Assembly (NCBI RefSeq): GCF_016545825.1
Contig: NC_052618.1
Coordinates: forward strand, 16,319,561-16,383,560
Origin: Eucalyptus grandis
Taxonomy: Eukaryota; Streptophyta; Magnoliopsida; Myrtales; Myrtaceae
Length of the DNA: 64,000 nt
Direction: 5' to 3'
In this document: piece by piece, positions 33,790 through 46,500 of the stretch
Layout: each line of letters starts with the position of its first letter
Numbering within the stretch: position 1 is the stretch's first letter
The notes under the pieces: model-generated
Seen by the model: the letters and a program-made list of their open reading frames with translations, nothing else
Told to the model about the DNA's origin: nothing
Databases searched by the model: none
Translations under genes and position numbers: made by a program

Positions 33790-35758
33790 AAAAATTCTTT
33801 CATCAGAAAATCAGGCAAAGAATTTAATGATCCATTAATAATTTCAATATCAAAATCAAAGACAGACAATATAGCTTGCCATCAGGCAAAAATTTATTTT
33901 GAAGCAATATTTAATACATCTTAATGTAAAACTTCTTTTGCCGATTTGCAATCAATACGTAATAAGAATTTTTTATTTAGAAGATCACCTTGGAATTTGG
34001 ATATTGTTAAGACAATAGCTAATATTTATTTTTTGATGATAGAGTAATTTGTTGGGTTTGGTTTCATTATTTAGAAACAAATTGTACTATTTGTTTCTTA
34101 TTATTTTTTACCTATTTAAGAATACCTCCATAAACTATATTTGAAGCATCCGTTTCTACTATTTTGAAGGCAGAAGGATCAGCTAGATGGAGGTAAGGTA
34201 TTTCTTTAACATGGATTTTGATTTGTTTAACAATATTAGTGTAAATTGATGTTAATGGCAGGGGATTTTTTTGTAATGTTTGATGTAAAGGTTTACATAA
34301 TATGTTAATATTTGGAAAGAAGTCTATAATGTAGTTGAGGCTCCCTAGAAACTTTTGCAATTGGGTTTTATCTTTCATTTCATTAGGAAATTTTTCTGCA
34401 AATAAAATTGATCTTTCAATTGGGATGATAGTTCCTTGAGAAATATAATATCCTAAAAATCTAATTTTTGTCTAAAAAATGATATTTTGGTAGGAGAAAT
34501 TACTAATCTATTTTTCTTAATAATATTTACAAATACTGATGTGTGTTTTAAGTGTTGATTTATACTAGTAGAAAATATTAGAACATCATCTATATATACT
34601 ACGATATATTCATAATAAAGGATTAAAAATATCATTCACTATTCTTTGAAATTTAGAATGAGTATTTTTCAAACCAAAAGGCATTATATTCCATTCGTAT
34701 TGTCCAAATGGTAATGTAAATGCTATTTTGTATTTATCTGATTCATTTATTTGAATTTGCCAAAATCTGAATTTCATATCAAATTTTGAAAATATTTTTG
34801 AATTATGAAGATGGTTTAATAAATCCTTTTTGTTTGGAATCAAATACCTAATCCATTTTAGTGCTTTGTTCAAGGGTTTTTAATTGATAACTAGCCTAGG
34901 TACTCCTCTTTCTAATTCAGCATTTTTATTGATATAGAAAGCAGAACAATTCCAGGGTGATTGACTTTTTCTAATCAATTTTTTATCTAATAAGTCTTGA
35001 ATTTTTTTTTTTTTTGACAAAATTGTAAGACTTCTTGATTCATTTGAGTTGGACGAGCTTTTGTAGGAATTTGCTTTTCTAACAAATCTAGTTCATAAGG
35101 TAGACTAACAATATGTTTCTTCCTTTCCCAAAATGCATTGGGTAAGGTAGAACATATGTTTTTGGAGAGAATAAATTTTCTCTTTTATTTTTAAGTTGAG
35201 TAATTTATGCTCTATTCTTTTGAGTTCCAAATCATCTTTCCAATATTAAAGTTGATCTTCTCTATTTTGTATAAGGCAATTGATTTCAGTAATTGAATGT
35301 TCTTGTAATATGTTTAAGTTTCCTGTTGGTGGTTTTGTGATCAATTCAAAAGTGATCTTTTTATTTAAAGCTTGTGTTTCAATTCCCTCAATGGTGATGG
35401 TAAAAGGTTGGATTAATTGAATAAAAGGTGTTCCTAGAATCACGTTTTGTCTCATATCTTTGACTATAAGAAAGGATGTCTTATAAGACATCTAATTTTT
35501 TTTTTTTTTTTAACTAAAGCTTCAGTCAACTTGTAACTTATTCTAAGTTTGTCTCCGAGATTGACTTTTATGATTATGTTGTTTTGTGAAACTATTTTGT
35601 TGCTATCGATCCTTCTTTTGTGAAATTAAGATCAGCTCATATATCAAAAAATGTTGTGATATCAATAATGAATTCATCATTGATTTTTATTGTTATAATT
35701 ATTATCCATTTTCTCTATGTTATTTATAATAATATCATTAAAAAATTAGCATCGGTAT
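33790..35758 (-). pseudogene. Pararetroviral protease, reverse transcriptase and RNase H (first copy)
   Basis: The protease region near 35,629-35,648 reads D-I-stop-A-D, a nonsense codon at the active-site Gly. Frame 35,246-35,491 is the protease end and linker. RT lies in 34,610-34,873 (SKFDMKFRFWQIQI, GQYEWNIMPFGLKN) and 34,453-34,635 (YIDD at 34,585-34,596) after a frameshift. RNase H begins in 34,112-34,378 (LHLADP, ETDAS) and continues with stops to SLPDFLMKEFLQGK near 33,790. It is directly followed by an ATG with a Lys-rich start (PKSKKDKGK). Confidence 0.88.
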
Positions 35759-37539
35759 TATGATATCCCGAAATTTGGCCCTGTTCGAAATATATGAAAT
35801 GATTATTTTATTAATGCACTAATAGTTAATTTACTATGAAATGATCACTCATTAATTAATTAATCTATTAGGCAAGGCTATAAAAGGTTAAAATGCAAAA
35901 TACCAGAGAATTCGATCGGGATTGACTGCTTAACCATAAGGATCGACAATGGTCAATATTGTGCTATTATAAGTTGATTAGCGAATGGATATAAATCAAT
36001 TCGACGGAGATATGTAGTCAGTTTGCAGGTGGTTCCACATGATTACGATACTTACATTTGATGATGATAAATCGATTTTCTATAGGTATGTAATTGAACC
36101 CTCCCAATTACATAACAACCAGGGGGTTGTCCATGATACGAAGAGGCACAAACGTGGATAAAAATTTATCGACCATGGGTCAATTGTGCAAAAACCCATA
36201 AAAGTCACTCAATAGTTTAGGTCGTACTATAGTCAATTGATCAATTTTAACCATGATATTTAATCTTATTTCAGGTATCGAACTTTCAAGGATTTCAAAA
36301 CTAACCCATTGGACTTGCCTCATTGTCTAATGAATTTATCGGCAAGTTCAAAATATTTCGGAAAAGCAATTATTGGACGAAAATTAGAAACCGGAAAGGG
36401 AACCGAACCTAGTGGCAAAGTTTGATTTTGGCCAAAGTCTTGGCTTTAAAGAAAAAGGGAAAAAAAAAATAAGGAGGACAATACGCTTGGCCAAGAGGAA
36501 TTTTAGGAAGAGTTGGTGAGGGAAATCATGGGATTTTAGGCAAAAGTTCGTCTTTCCCCCTCTCTCTAATGCCTCCTCCTCCATTTCTCCCGTCTCCCAT
36601 TCTTCTTCATCCCCATCTTCTTCTTCCCTTTTTATCTTTTTCTCCTGAAGCTGCCCACCTACGCCACTACCCAATGCCATTTCCGCCACCACTCACGGCC
36701 ATGTCTTGCTGCTGTCATCCACCGCTCGTTGTCACCCCCATGGTTGTTGTCTTTCGCCACTGCCTATCCTACCATAGCTCGCCATCCCTCATGTTGTCGC
36801 TTGCCCGTCATCACCACCATCAAACACCATTCCCCTCCCCTGGTGGCCGTGAGCCCTGAGGGAGCTCATCGTGCCGTTTGAGTCCCCGTTCAAACCGGGA
36901 ACATCGTATTCTTGATGTCGTCGCGCCGCCGTTGCCATTGGAAAACCGTGAGTTAACTCATAATCCTTAATTAGGTAGTTAATTACATTTAGGAAAAGTT
37001 TAGTTAAGGATAATGGTGGTTAGTGTTAGTTAATTATAATTTAGCCTTAATTATGATGAAGGAAAGTTTAGATTGAAGTTAAGCGCAATTAGTTTGAGTA
37101 ATTACAGTTAGATTAATTAATGACGGTTAGTCTTAATTAATCGTGATTAGATTAATTAAGTGTCGTTATTTTAATTAATCATAATTAACTTAATTAATTG
37201 TAATCAATTTAATTAACGATGATTAATTTTAATTGATTATAGTTAGATTAATCAATGATAATTGGTCTTAGTTGATCGCACTTAGTGTAATTAATCAATG
37301 TTAATTTAATTAATAGCGTTTATCGCTAATTAATCGCAATTAGTGTAATTTAATGACGGATTATTCAATATGTAGAATTTTAAGCTTGACTTATTTTTTA
37401 TTGTCTAATCTTGCAATGCCGTGTTGTTGATTGCCCAAATCACAAGTTTTAAATGCTATTTTTCAAAGAAGGTTTTATTGGCAAGAAAATGATAAATTTG
37501 AGGTGTCATATTTGGACACCATGTTTATGTGTTATATAA

Positions 37540-39560
37540 CATCCTCGATTCCAACCCCATAAGAATTGGCCATAAGGTCCTAAATAGATCAACCATGGGC
37601 CATTGGCCATGGGATCGATCGGTTCGATCGATAAGGAATCAAGAATCGATCATGGTCCGATCGACCGACCAACCATGAACTAGCCTAGGGTCGGCCGTGA
37701 GTGGCTACCGACCATATCGGTGGGATCGAATCACCAACTTATAAGATGACTTTCAGATCTCGAGAATTGGTCATGAGATGACTTTGAATCGGCGAATGGT
37801 CATGATCGGTCATAGTGCCCGACCACAGGTGGTTTCGCCCAATTGTGCACCGATACACGGATGATCGAATGCAATCAAATGCGATCGTCTTCCAACCAAA
37901 AATACATCATTCCCTATTAAATTCTTAGTGATAAAAAATGATTCTTGAATTGGTGACGTTTGATCGTGGATTAGTAATGCATCGGCCATGAACCATACGG
38001 GTGGATCAGGTGCCAATCGAAATAAGCCCAGAAATAGACCCGGCTACTCCGTCACTAATTCTAAAGTCCATAAGTGCCTTGAATTAGTGCTAGGCCAAGG
38101 ATGGCCTTAGAATTGGCCTTAAACTGACCAAAGGACCAAGGACCAAAAAGAAAGGAAATCGGTCGTGGCAAGCTCGATGATAGGCTAGGGACCAACTCGA
38201 GGGCTAGTCTTGGACCTAGACGAATGCAGCCGTGTCAACAGTAGGGCTAGCCAAGGAGTTGACCAATGACCAACCCTCTAAGCCAACCGACTACCCAAGG
38301 GAACGGTTTGGGCAAGCATGGGCTACGGTGGTTGAAACTTGGTGTATGTGATTCAGTTTTTTGAGGTGTACCAAATGATCTCTTCTCCGGTCCTAGAACC
38401 AACTTGAACGATGGAATTCTCTAGATTGTCTTCTTGATGAAGAAAATGGTAAAATAAGGAGAATTCGAGAACCCCCTCATTAAATGAAGGGGTCAGTTGT
38501 CATTTGAATATTCAAAAGTCATGATGGTGGCCAAAATGTCTTTGGATATTCTAGAAAAAGGTGGCGTATATGTGAACCAATTAGAGAGTAATTCACGAGC
38601 GCTCATTAATGACCAAAAGTTCTAGAATTACCGAGTTAGCAACTATGGCACCATTATTGTCAAACTTCATTAAATGGTCATTGAATGTGGGGTGTAGGTG
38701 GACTAATGGAAGAGTGAAAAGCGGGCCATCATCGATGACACCTACAAGCTTAGATTGCCATGCAAGATGTTCTAACCTTCCAACTCATTATCTAGGCCAC
38801 AATTATTGGACTCATAGGATTGCCAACTAAGGATTTTAGATGGGACACTTGGAAATATTGGAATGGACCGCTTGGCTTAGTAATGATGACACCAAGGGCT
38901 ATAAATAGGAGGAGCCCTCTTCATTTCTTCACATTGCCTCTCATTTCCTCCTTCCTCCTTCTCCTTAAACGCCCTCCTCCTCCTTCTCCTTTCTTTTGGC
39001 CTTGCACCCTCAATCCATCAAGCTATATAAGTTGGTCCTCGAGGTTTGCCAAAGTAAATAAGATCCCGACATCTCCTCTAGGGCGGTAGTCTCCATTGTC
39101 GAGTCTAATTAGGTGCTCACCCATCAAACCATGAGTAGGATGTTAGATATTTTGTATGGTTTTGCTAAGGTTTGTGCTTGAACATTTGCTTGAGTTGTTC
39201 ACACCCAAAATGAGGTCAAGGTTCATTCAAGTTGAGATCATCACAAAGCAAGGTCACCCCAAGCCATAAAGCCTTGATTTCGACATAAATAGGATGCCAA
39301 GTCCAAGCCTCGCTTGGTGTGGGAATCACCTAAGGCCATAAGGTCCTACGTCAACATTGAGATGTGTTGATCTTACGTCTTGATCGGTACAGGGATCACC
39401 CAAATCCACGAGGTCTTCGTAAGGCACCAAGCATGCCGATTTCTATAGTCCAAGTGGACATGGGGACTTTGTGCTTGGCGTTGGATCAAACTGCGAGCTA
39501 AAGATCATTCTCGATACATGTGCATTCACATCGAGTTGGAGCCGAGGTTTGTCAAGCTTA
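37540..39560 (+). other. Non-coding LTR-like sequence, GATC-rich, with a promoter-like region
   Basis: Between 37.55 and 38.3 kb the sequence is dense in GATCGATC, CCATGG and GGTCGG words and near-palindromes. At 38,900 a GGGCTATAAATAGGAGG word is followed by a CT-rich leader, as in LTR promoters. It probably belongs to another LTR nested in the 35.8-55.6 kb block, but I could not fix either terminus. Confidence 0.45.
38900..38907 (+). promoter_or_regulatory. Candidate LTR TATA box
   Basis: The word CTATAAATAGG is followed by TC/CT-rich sequence (CCTCTTCATTTCTTCAC) without a coding frame. Confidence 0.45.
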
Positions 39561-39564
39561 GGAT

Positions 39565-40512
39565 TGAGATAGCTAGTACGAGCACCTAGAGGGGGTGAAT
39601 AGGTGCACAAACAACTTTTTGCAGAATATAGTATACAACGTTACTTTTAACCTAAGTTTGTTTAACAGTAGACTTTGAAAATGAAAATAGACTCTAACAA
39701 TTAAATAAAGTTATGAGCAAAGTAAATGAGCTTAGGGAAGAGAATAAGAATACAAGGTTTATAGTGGTTCGGCTTAATCCAAGCCTACGTCCACTCTCCC
39801 GTACTGACAACCCACCTGCTGGATTTCACTATGAATCAAAAGAGTCATTACAGTATTACGTCCTTGATTCCACAGTGTAGAGACACTGCTACACTTCCTC
39901 AAGACCTCACAAATGTATAAACTCTCTTTTGAGTACAAGTTTACGCTCAACAATTGAATCAGCAAAGAACAAGGAGCTTCAGACCTTAGAATTTATCTAT
40001 CACGCACCCTCTTGAATAACTAAAGCGTCTTCCTTATATACTCCTCCATGCTTTCATAACCGTTGGCACTTTCCAAATGAGTTCTTCCAATCTACCTGTT
40101 GGACAGAATCAATTAGGAAGATTTTCGAGTTATTTAAAGACTATGACGATAGCCCATCAATCATGCTCGCCCATACAATCAGAATCTAGGTTTCCATAAA
40201 TAGAACCTTCCAGGTATGCTTTGCCATTCAATGGATCCAAATTACTCGAATTAAATTCAAAACAAATAATAGATCTTGAAAGGCTATCTCCAGCTGTGAG
40301 ATCTTCTTCAACCATTCGAATCAAATCCTTAAAGAAATACTCGATTCTAGATAAGTCTTCTTTATCGGTCTAGGAACTGTCAATGAGGGCGGACTTTAAG
40401 TCTAGCAGTCTGGCAGTCTTTAGACTTTGACGAAAGAGTCTGCAAGTCTTTAGATTAGACTGATGGAAACGTTTTGTCAGCTTTAAAATAAACAAGGAAG
40501 ATTTCTCCAACA
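39565..40512 (+). mobile_element. Solo LTR, 948 bp, copy 1
   Basis: It starts TGAGATAGCTAGTACGAGCA and ends TTTCTCCAACA. Flanks AGGAT (39,560-39,564) and GGGAT (40,513-40,517) match at 4 of 5 positions. The whole length is colinear with the two parts of the copy at 49,055-51,661. There is no internal coding sequence. Confidence 0.8.
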
Positions 40513-41259
40513 GGGATCGTCACTAAAGCAATGTGTACCCAAGCCTCGAGGTCTTGGTTCGGCATTAAGGCCTGTCGTTCTGAGTCTTGTCCAGTGCAAG
40601 GATCGACTCTAAGTGACTAATTCAAGTTACGGATCAAAGATCATTCTCAAAATATGTAAAAGTGAAGTATAAGAATTCATGACACACACGAACGAATGAG
40701 CCGCCTTCAGGCCATACATGTGTTGACCAAGAGAAAAGATAAGAACTAGCTTGTGTAACGCATTTATGCATGCAATTAAAGAGGAAAAAGCGTGTATCAC
40801 CACACAACGTTGGTGGCGATGCTTCGTTCATTGAATGGGATGCCTCATTTGAGCTGAGATGCCTCGGTTGAGTTAAGATGCCTGGGTTTTGAATCTTGAA
40901 GCCTCGAGAAGCTAGTCTCAAGAAGTCTCAGTCAAGCTGAGATGCCCTAGTTGAGCCAGGAAGCCCAGCAAAAAGCTGGCAGTCCTAGTCGAGTCGAGAG
41001 GGCCTAGTCGAGCCAAGACAATGCTAAATGAATTTGCATAAGTGTCCGTATATGCATAAGTATGATATGTTGATTTATTTATTGATAAGCCAAAGGTAAG
41101 TATGCATTGAAACATATTGCGATGGACATTTGCATGTAGTCAAGGTAGCAACAAATTTACTATTAATCTGTCATCAACACTATTTGCAAGTGCTATACTT
41201 GTTCGGTTTTGATGATGAGATGCTTTCCTAGTAGAGAACTATGAATTGTATTTACTAAG

Positions 41260-43479
41260 TGTTGACACTTAAATTTTACAATTTTATTTAGGACTTAATC
41301 GTATACAAAATTAGGAATTAGTCACTAAAAAAAACAACAAAACAACAAAACAAAAAAAGAAAGAAAACAAAAACAAAAGCAAAAACAAAAAAGAAAAGAA
41401 AAGAGAAAAAGAAAACATGCAAGGGGCCAGGCCGAATCTTGTCTTGGCCCGGCCCATGCCGCCTTCTCCCTCCTCCACCTTCGCGTGAAACCCTAGAGAA
41501 AAGAAGGGGAGGAGCAACCAGAGAGAAAAGGCAGAGGAAAACGGGAGCAGGAAAAACAGGAGCGAGAATAGAGAGACAGAGAGCTTGAGGAAGACTAGAA
41601 TAGAGAGAGAGGAGAACCAAGAGAGAGAAGAGGGGAGAGAGGATGTGAGGGGATGTAGGAGGGCAAGAAAAAAAGAAAAACAACAAAAGACCAAAAAAAA
41701 AAAGTGGCTGTTCATCTTCCTTGTTGCTACTCTCCGCCCCCACGTCGCTCGAGGTCTCCGCCGCACGGCCACCGCGTGGCATCGCCCCTCGTCCGCTAAC
41801 TCGAGCGCCGATGCCCAAGCCACTCCGCCACTGCCGATTCGCCAGCCACCAGAGTTCCATCTCCCTCGCCCGCAAAACTCGCATTGTTGGTCTGCCCAAG
41901 AGCCGCAAAGCCGCTGACCCCCGCCGCGCTCGCACCTTCGAGCACCACCACCACTACCGCCTGACGCCAAAAGCCGCGACGACCCGACGCTACTGCCTCG
42001 CCGCTCCACTTGCACCTCGGTTGATCTCCTTCGCGCGATGCCACTCCAATGCCGTCGCTGCAACCTGCAGCAACTCATGAGCCAATAGCCGCAACCCAAC
42101 CCTATCGCAAACGCTGCGGTCGTCACTTCTCTTGGGACTCACCCTACGCTCAACCCAACGCACAACATCTCCGCCCGCGTCTCGCCACCACCTCGGCCCG
42201 ATCCGCGACCAAAATCGAGCTCGAGCTAGTCGCCACACCTCTAAAGCTCACGACTTGTAGATCTTGAGTCACCAGTCGCTATCGCCGTGCCACCACTACT
42301 TGTCCGCGAGCACCCTCGCCCTCCGCCGATCTCTGCTGCTCCTGCAGCTAGTCGCGACACCAACAACCCGCGAAGCCATCGTTGCCCTGTTGCTCCGCCC
42401 AAGCTTCGTCGCTGATGCCAACATTTGCGAGCAACCCTCTGCCGAGCCACTCCGCATCACCGCTACCATCCATCACGTCACTACCGCCGTCAGCACCGCC
42501 AAGAAGCCCTAGGGTTTCTGTCAAAAACCAAGTAGGTTTTTTTTATCCATTCAGGCTGGGCTTGCGGGCTTTAAGCTGGTTTATTTTTGGGTTGAATTGG
42601 GATTTTGGGCTTTAGGATTAGTTTAGGTTTCTTCATTGGGCCCTGTTTAATCTTAGGGGCCGAGCTTCTACAGATTCAAGTTAATTGGGCTGGTTTAGGT
42701 CCCGGGCCTGTGTGGACCTTTTTTTCTGCGTGAAGGGAAGTGGAGATTGGGCCCATTGGTTAGGCCCAATCCAACCGCACAAAGGCTCGACTAAGGCCAA
42801 TCGGGCTGGGCCTTACGGCCCTCAAATGAGTCGAACCCGGACGAGTTTGACCCGATCGGCCCCTACCTTGTCGACCCAAAATAAGTAAATAATTAATTAT
42901 TATAAAAAAATTTAAAAAAATTCAAAAATTTCAAAAAATTTCAAAATTTCAAAAATCCAAAAATTGTAGGGTTTGGTTAGGAATTGCTGTGTATTGTCTT
43001 TTTAGTGTAATTAGGCATTTATCTACTCGTATATTTTGTTATGTTTAATTGCACGTGTTCAATTTCACTGCAATTAAGATGATTGTTACTTTAATAATTG
43101 CGCACCCATATGATCACCTCACATGTTAGTGGAAAGGTATTAAATCAATCCAAACTGCCTGCTAAAAGAAAATCATTTTGTCCAAATGAACAAGATTAGG
43201 TACCGAAAGAGCACTAATTAGTTAATTAGTGTAATTAAGTCCCTTACCCTAGATTCTCTGGCTGTGTAGGAAGTGAGATATACTCCCATGTCTCACTTGG
43301 TTTCTAGCTGACCCTAATAGGCTAGTGGCGACTCCTTTTGCGCAAAAATTCCTAAAGAATATCCCAATGTCATGCGGGGTATGGTCTTAGGAGAGTTCGC
43401 ACCTAATCATGGGCCTTAGACCCGTCCTTTAGGCAATACCTCTAAACCTATTCCCTCTCCCCGAGGGTAGGTTGAGACA
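41260..43479 (+). repeat. LARD 5' LTR
   Basis: It is colinear with 51,755-54,008. It contains a GA-rich leader-like part (41.47-41.70 kb) and then a CpG-rich block (41.72-42.51 kb) with overlapping open frames on both strands. AT-rich sequence follows to the terminus GGTTGAGACA. The open frames differ between the two LTRs by indels and are not conserved as proteins. Confidence 0.9.
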
Positions 43480-43500
43480 GCTTGGCGACTCCACTGGGGA
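43480..43500 (+). promoter_or_regulatory. LARD primer binding site region
   Basis: GCTTGGCGACTCCACTGGGGA directly follows the 5' LTR (one base spacer). The TGGCGACTCCACTGGGGA word is characteristic of Tat/Ogre-type elements. I do not assign the tRNA with certainty. Confidence 0.75.
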
Positions 43501-46500
43501 TGTAGTTTTAAACCTTAGAGAACTTAGGCCAAAATTAATCTTATTCAAAAACATTTTTGTTTGGCGGCGAGGATTCCAAGTACGTCCCTAACATTAAAGG
43601 TGTTAAATGTTTTTTGCAAAATGAGAGATATAAGGAGAAGTGTTTACTCACCTTTGTCTTGCAGGGAGGTGTAGGAATGTATGATTGATTTTTTATGTAT
43701 GAAGTGTTGATTGCTTATAAATTGTCATGCCTGCACCCCCTGTATTGCACTACACCATAGCACACACTACCTGCCGCCGGACCTGGGCCGCATAGGATCA
43801 CTTAGGATGGTGTTGAGGTGGATACCACTCCGACTACAACCGTGTAGTACAAGTCACCCATCTCTATCCCGAAATTCTTTCTTCATGTCAAAGGTACCCA
43901 CCCTAGTCTGCAACCGCGAGACACAGGTCGGTTTTTTGACAAAGCCGGAGTCATGACAAAGCCGAAGTCATGGGTAACCTAACCTAGCCGTGACCTTGTT
44001 GGTTCAATCTGGTGATCCCATGGCTTCATTTTGAGCCGTATAGAGTAGAAATTGAACCACATTTCATGTGTATGTCTATGTAATTGAAAAAAAAATAGAG
44101 ACAAAGGTTGACACCTATTATAAGTATCATTTTCCTTTTTATTTGCTCATTTTGTATTGAATTTTCGTCTTGAAATTCGCGAAAATCAATCGAATGCCAT
44201 CGGTGTTATAAGCTTATGATTGAAAAATTGGCAATCACTCTTGAGAAAAATGAACATTCAATCCAAGTTCTAAACACTTTGATTTGACCCTCCTAAATAT
44301 GACTGTTTAAATTTTTAATTATGGGCTCAAAACCGCTTTTTGTTTAGAAAATTCTTTCAAGTCAAGATTATATTTTGGGGCACAAAAATTGAAATTGCAT
44401 TTTTAATCAAATTCTCTCATTCTCATTTTTCGGGACTGAAATGCAAATCACATTTAGTGTACAAATTCCTCAAAATAGAAGTCACTTCTTTCAAAAATCA
44501 ATGCCACTTTTGCATATAAAACTTTTGGAATAAAATGGACATCCGATTGATAGCCGCCGATCGATCCTTTAATGATGTCCCTTCTCTTATGACAAATCTT
44601 GGTAAAATACCAAAATCCCATAATATGGACTATGGGGCAGGTATCGTCATCATGATTTTGCTATAAGAGGCGATCTCATTGAAAGATCAAATTTTCATTC
44701 ACACACTAACATTGTCTTCTTTTCGCAGGTCATGCGTGATGACACTTCTTGACTTCGCTCGCTTGATCTTGCCAAGAAGTCGACTTTAGAATTAGGATGA
44801 GAATGGATTTATACGCTCATATATGCAAGCGTGTTTTGTATGATATCATTGTCTTTAATCTTGGCAGTAATTATATTTTTAGTTTTGAGTTTTGCATGCG
44901 AGCCCAATCGAGACTTTTGTAAATCATGCAACTCACATTTTTGAGTAATTAAATTTGATTTCATAAAAAATAAAAAATAAAAAAAAAAAAAAAACATCAT
45001 TCTTTAAAATAAAAAAATTACTTGAAGTATTTCAAATGGACCATTGGAGTTGAGTTGTTATACCCTAGCTTTGAAATGTTTTGAAAAAAAGAGTTTCAAG
45101 AAAGATGTGCGTAAAATTTTATCTCTTCACTTAGTCACTTTCTCGAGTTGGTCCATAAATGATACTTTGAGATGGTAAGGTTGTAATCTTCCGAGGAACT
45201 TTTGATATAACAACTCATTCGTTCTTCTATTTTTGTTAAATAGGTAAAATAAAGGGATGTGTATAGTTCTTAAATGATTCCCAATCGAGAGAGGAAATAA
45301 CATGTCCAATCTTTTTTTTGCAGGCAATAAATGGGCAAAGCATCTAAAGAACAATATCCCAAAATGTGGAAACAATGAGAATACATCAAATGCTTAAAGA
45401 CAAATGCAAGTGAAGGGTAATGCAAAGTTACCAAATATCTATGAGGGTGAATCCAAGAGATGTTAGCGCCCAAAGGATGAAAGTGAATGAAGGGTAATAA
45501 TGTATCATTTTCAATATTTCAATCCCTAAAGATTTTTGCATTAACCTGTTCTTTTACATTTTTTACAAGGTTATTGAGTCACCATGCCACGGGTAAGTAC
45601 CCTTCTTCTCAATTTTTTAAGTAAAAAAAAAAAATTGAGAGAGAGAATTTTCATTAAAAAGAGAACTTTTGGCGCTTTCCTAGAGACAAGCAAAAAAAAA
45701 AGAACAATTGAGAAAAAAAATTCTGCAAACTTTTTGAGTATCCTTTTTATCTCAAAATTGCTTTCTCGTTTTGTGGATTATTCATTTTGAATCAAATTTC
45801 CCTATGGAAATTGATTTACTCAGATGATCTCGACAGAGTGAGATGGGAATGTTAACCATGCCAAACAAGAAGTGCTTAGGATGAGGAAAGACAAGTCATT
45901 TCCAAACACATCCTTCAAACACTTTTGGGAGTTGAGTGAAAAGCGACCTTCTCTTAGGACGGATGATTCATTCGCATTGAACACAAAGATCGAAATGATA
46001 AAGGCATTTCCTTCATCAATCCCAAGCACCGAGCTGACATCTTGCTACCCCTTTGGACCGAATAAAGATGATCATTCAAAGTACCTTTGTTGAGAATGAC
46101 CCTACATTGGGGCAACATAAGAGGTTACGATCGCGTTGTAGAGCGAAAGATTGAGAAAGATCATATTACTTTCACTTGCATCAATCTTCTGGTGATAACT
46201 TCAGAGGAATTCTCATTAGGGCTTGACTCATCCTAAAGTGAAGAAGAGCATTCACTTCTCTACCCAAACACTGAAACCCATTGCTTTAACCAATTTGGGC
46301 CTGATTATTCATTTCTAAATCCCAAGCGTTGATCATCTCCCTCCACTGGAGCAAGGCATAAGGATTGACCACATACAATTGACATTTTCGAGAAAACACA
46401 AAAAGCATCTCGAAAGTCATAAGAGCCACAAAAATTCAAAGATCAAAAAGTTCGACAAGCTATGGGGCATGAAAAAGCAGTGTGCCTGGTAAAAGTAAGG

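Larger units (their letters stand above)
29725..35758 (-). mobile_element. Endogenous pararetrovirus, piece 2 (protease-RT-RNase H, then movement-coat-protease)
   Basis: Read right to left it contains the protease (35.66), RT (34.87-34.45), RNase H (34.38-33.79), movement protein (about 33.5-32.9), a conserved linker, coat protein (31.84-30.90), zinc knuckle (30.69-30.65), a linker and a second protease (30.02-29.75). The segment spanning the protease is present at both ends, 5.64 kb apart (SYKTSF codons near 35,488 and 29,844), so the piece exceeds one repeat length. Both ends stop at later LTR insertions (TSD GGTAT at 35,754-35,758; AAGTG at 29,725-29,729). The family is Caulimoviridae, probably florendovirus-like. 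Confidence 0.9.

Noticed and set aside
11670..35758. Treating the RT-bearing segments as independent viral insertions
   Set aside because: Their broken ends complement each other across LTR blocks with target duplications, so one insertion is simpler.
41311..42126. 271-residue minus-strand frame in the LARD LTR
   Set aside because: The matching region of the other LTR has different frames because of indels, and the sequence is low complexity (Phe/Leu/Ser runs from GA-rich DNA).
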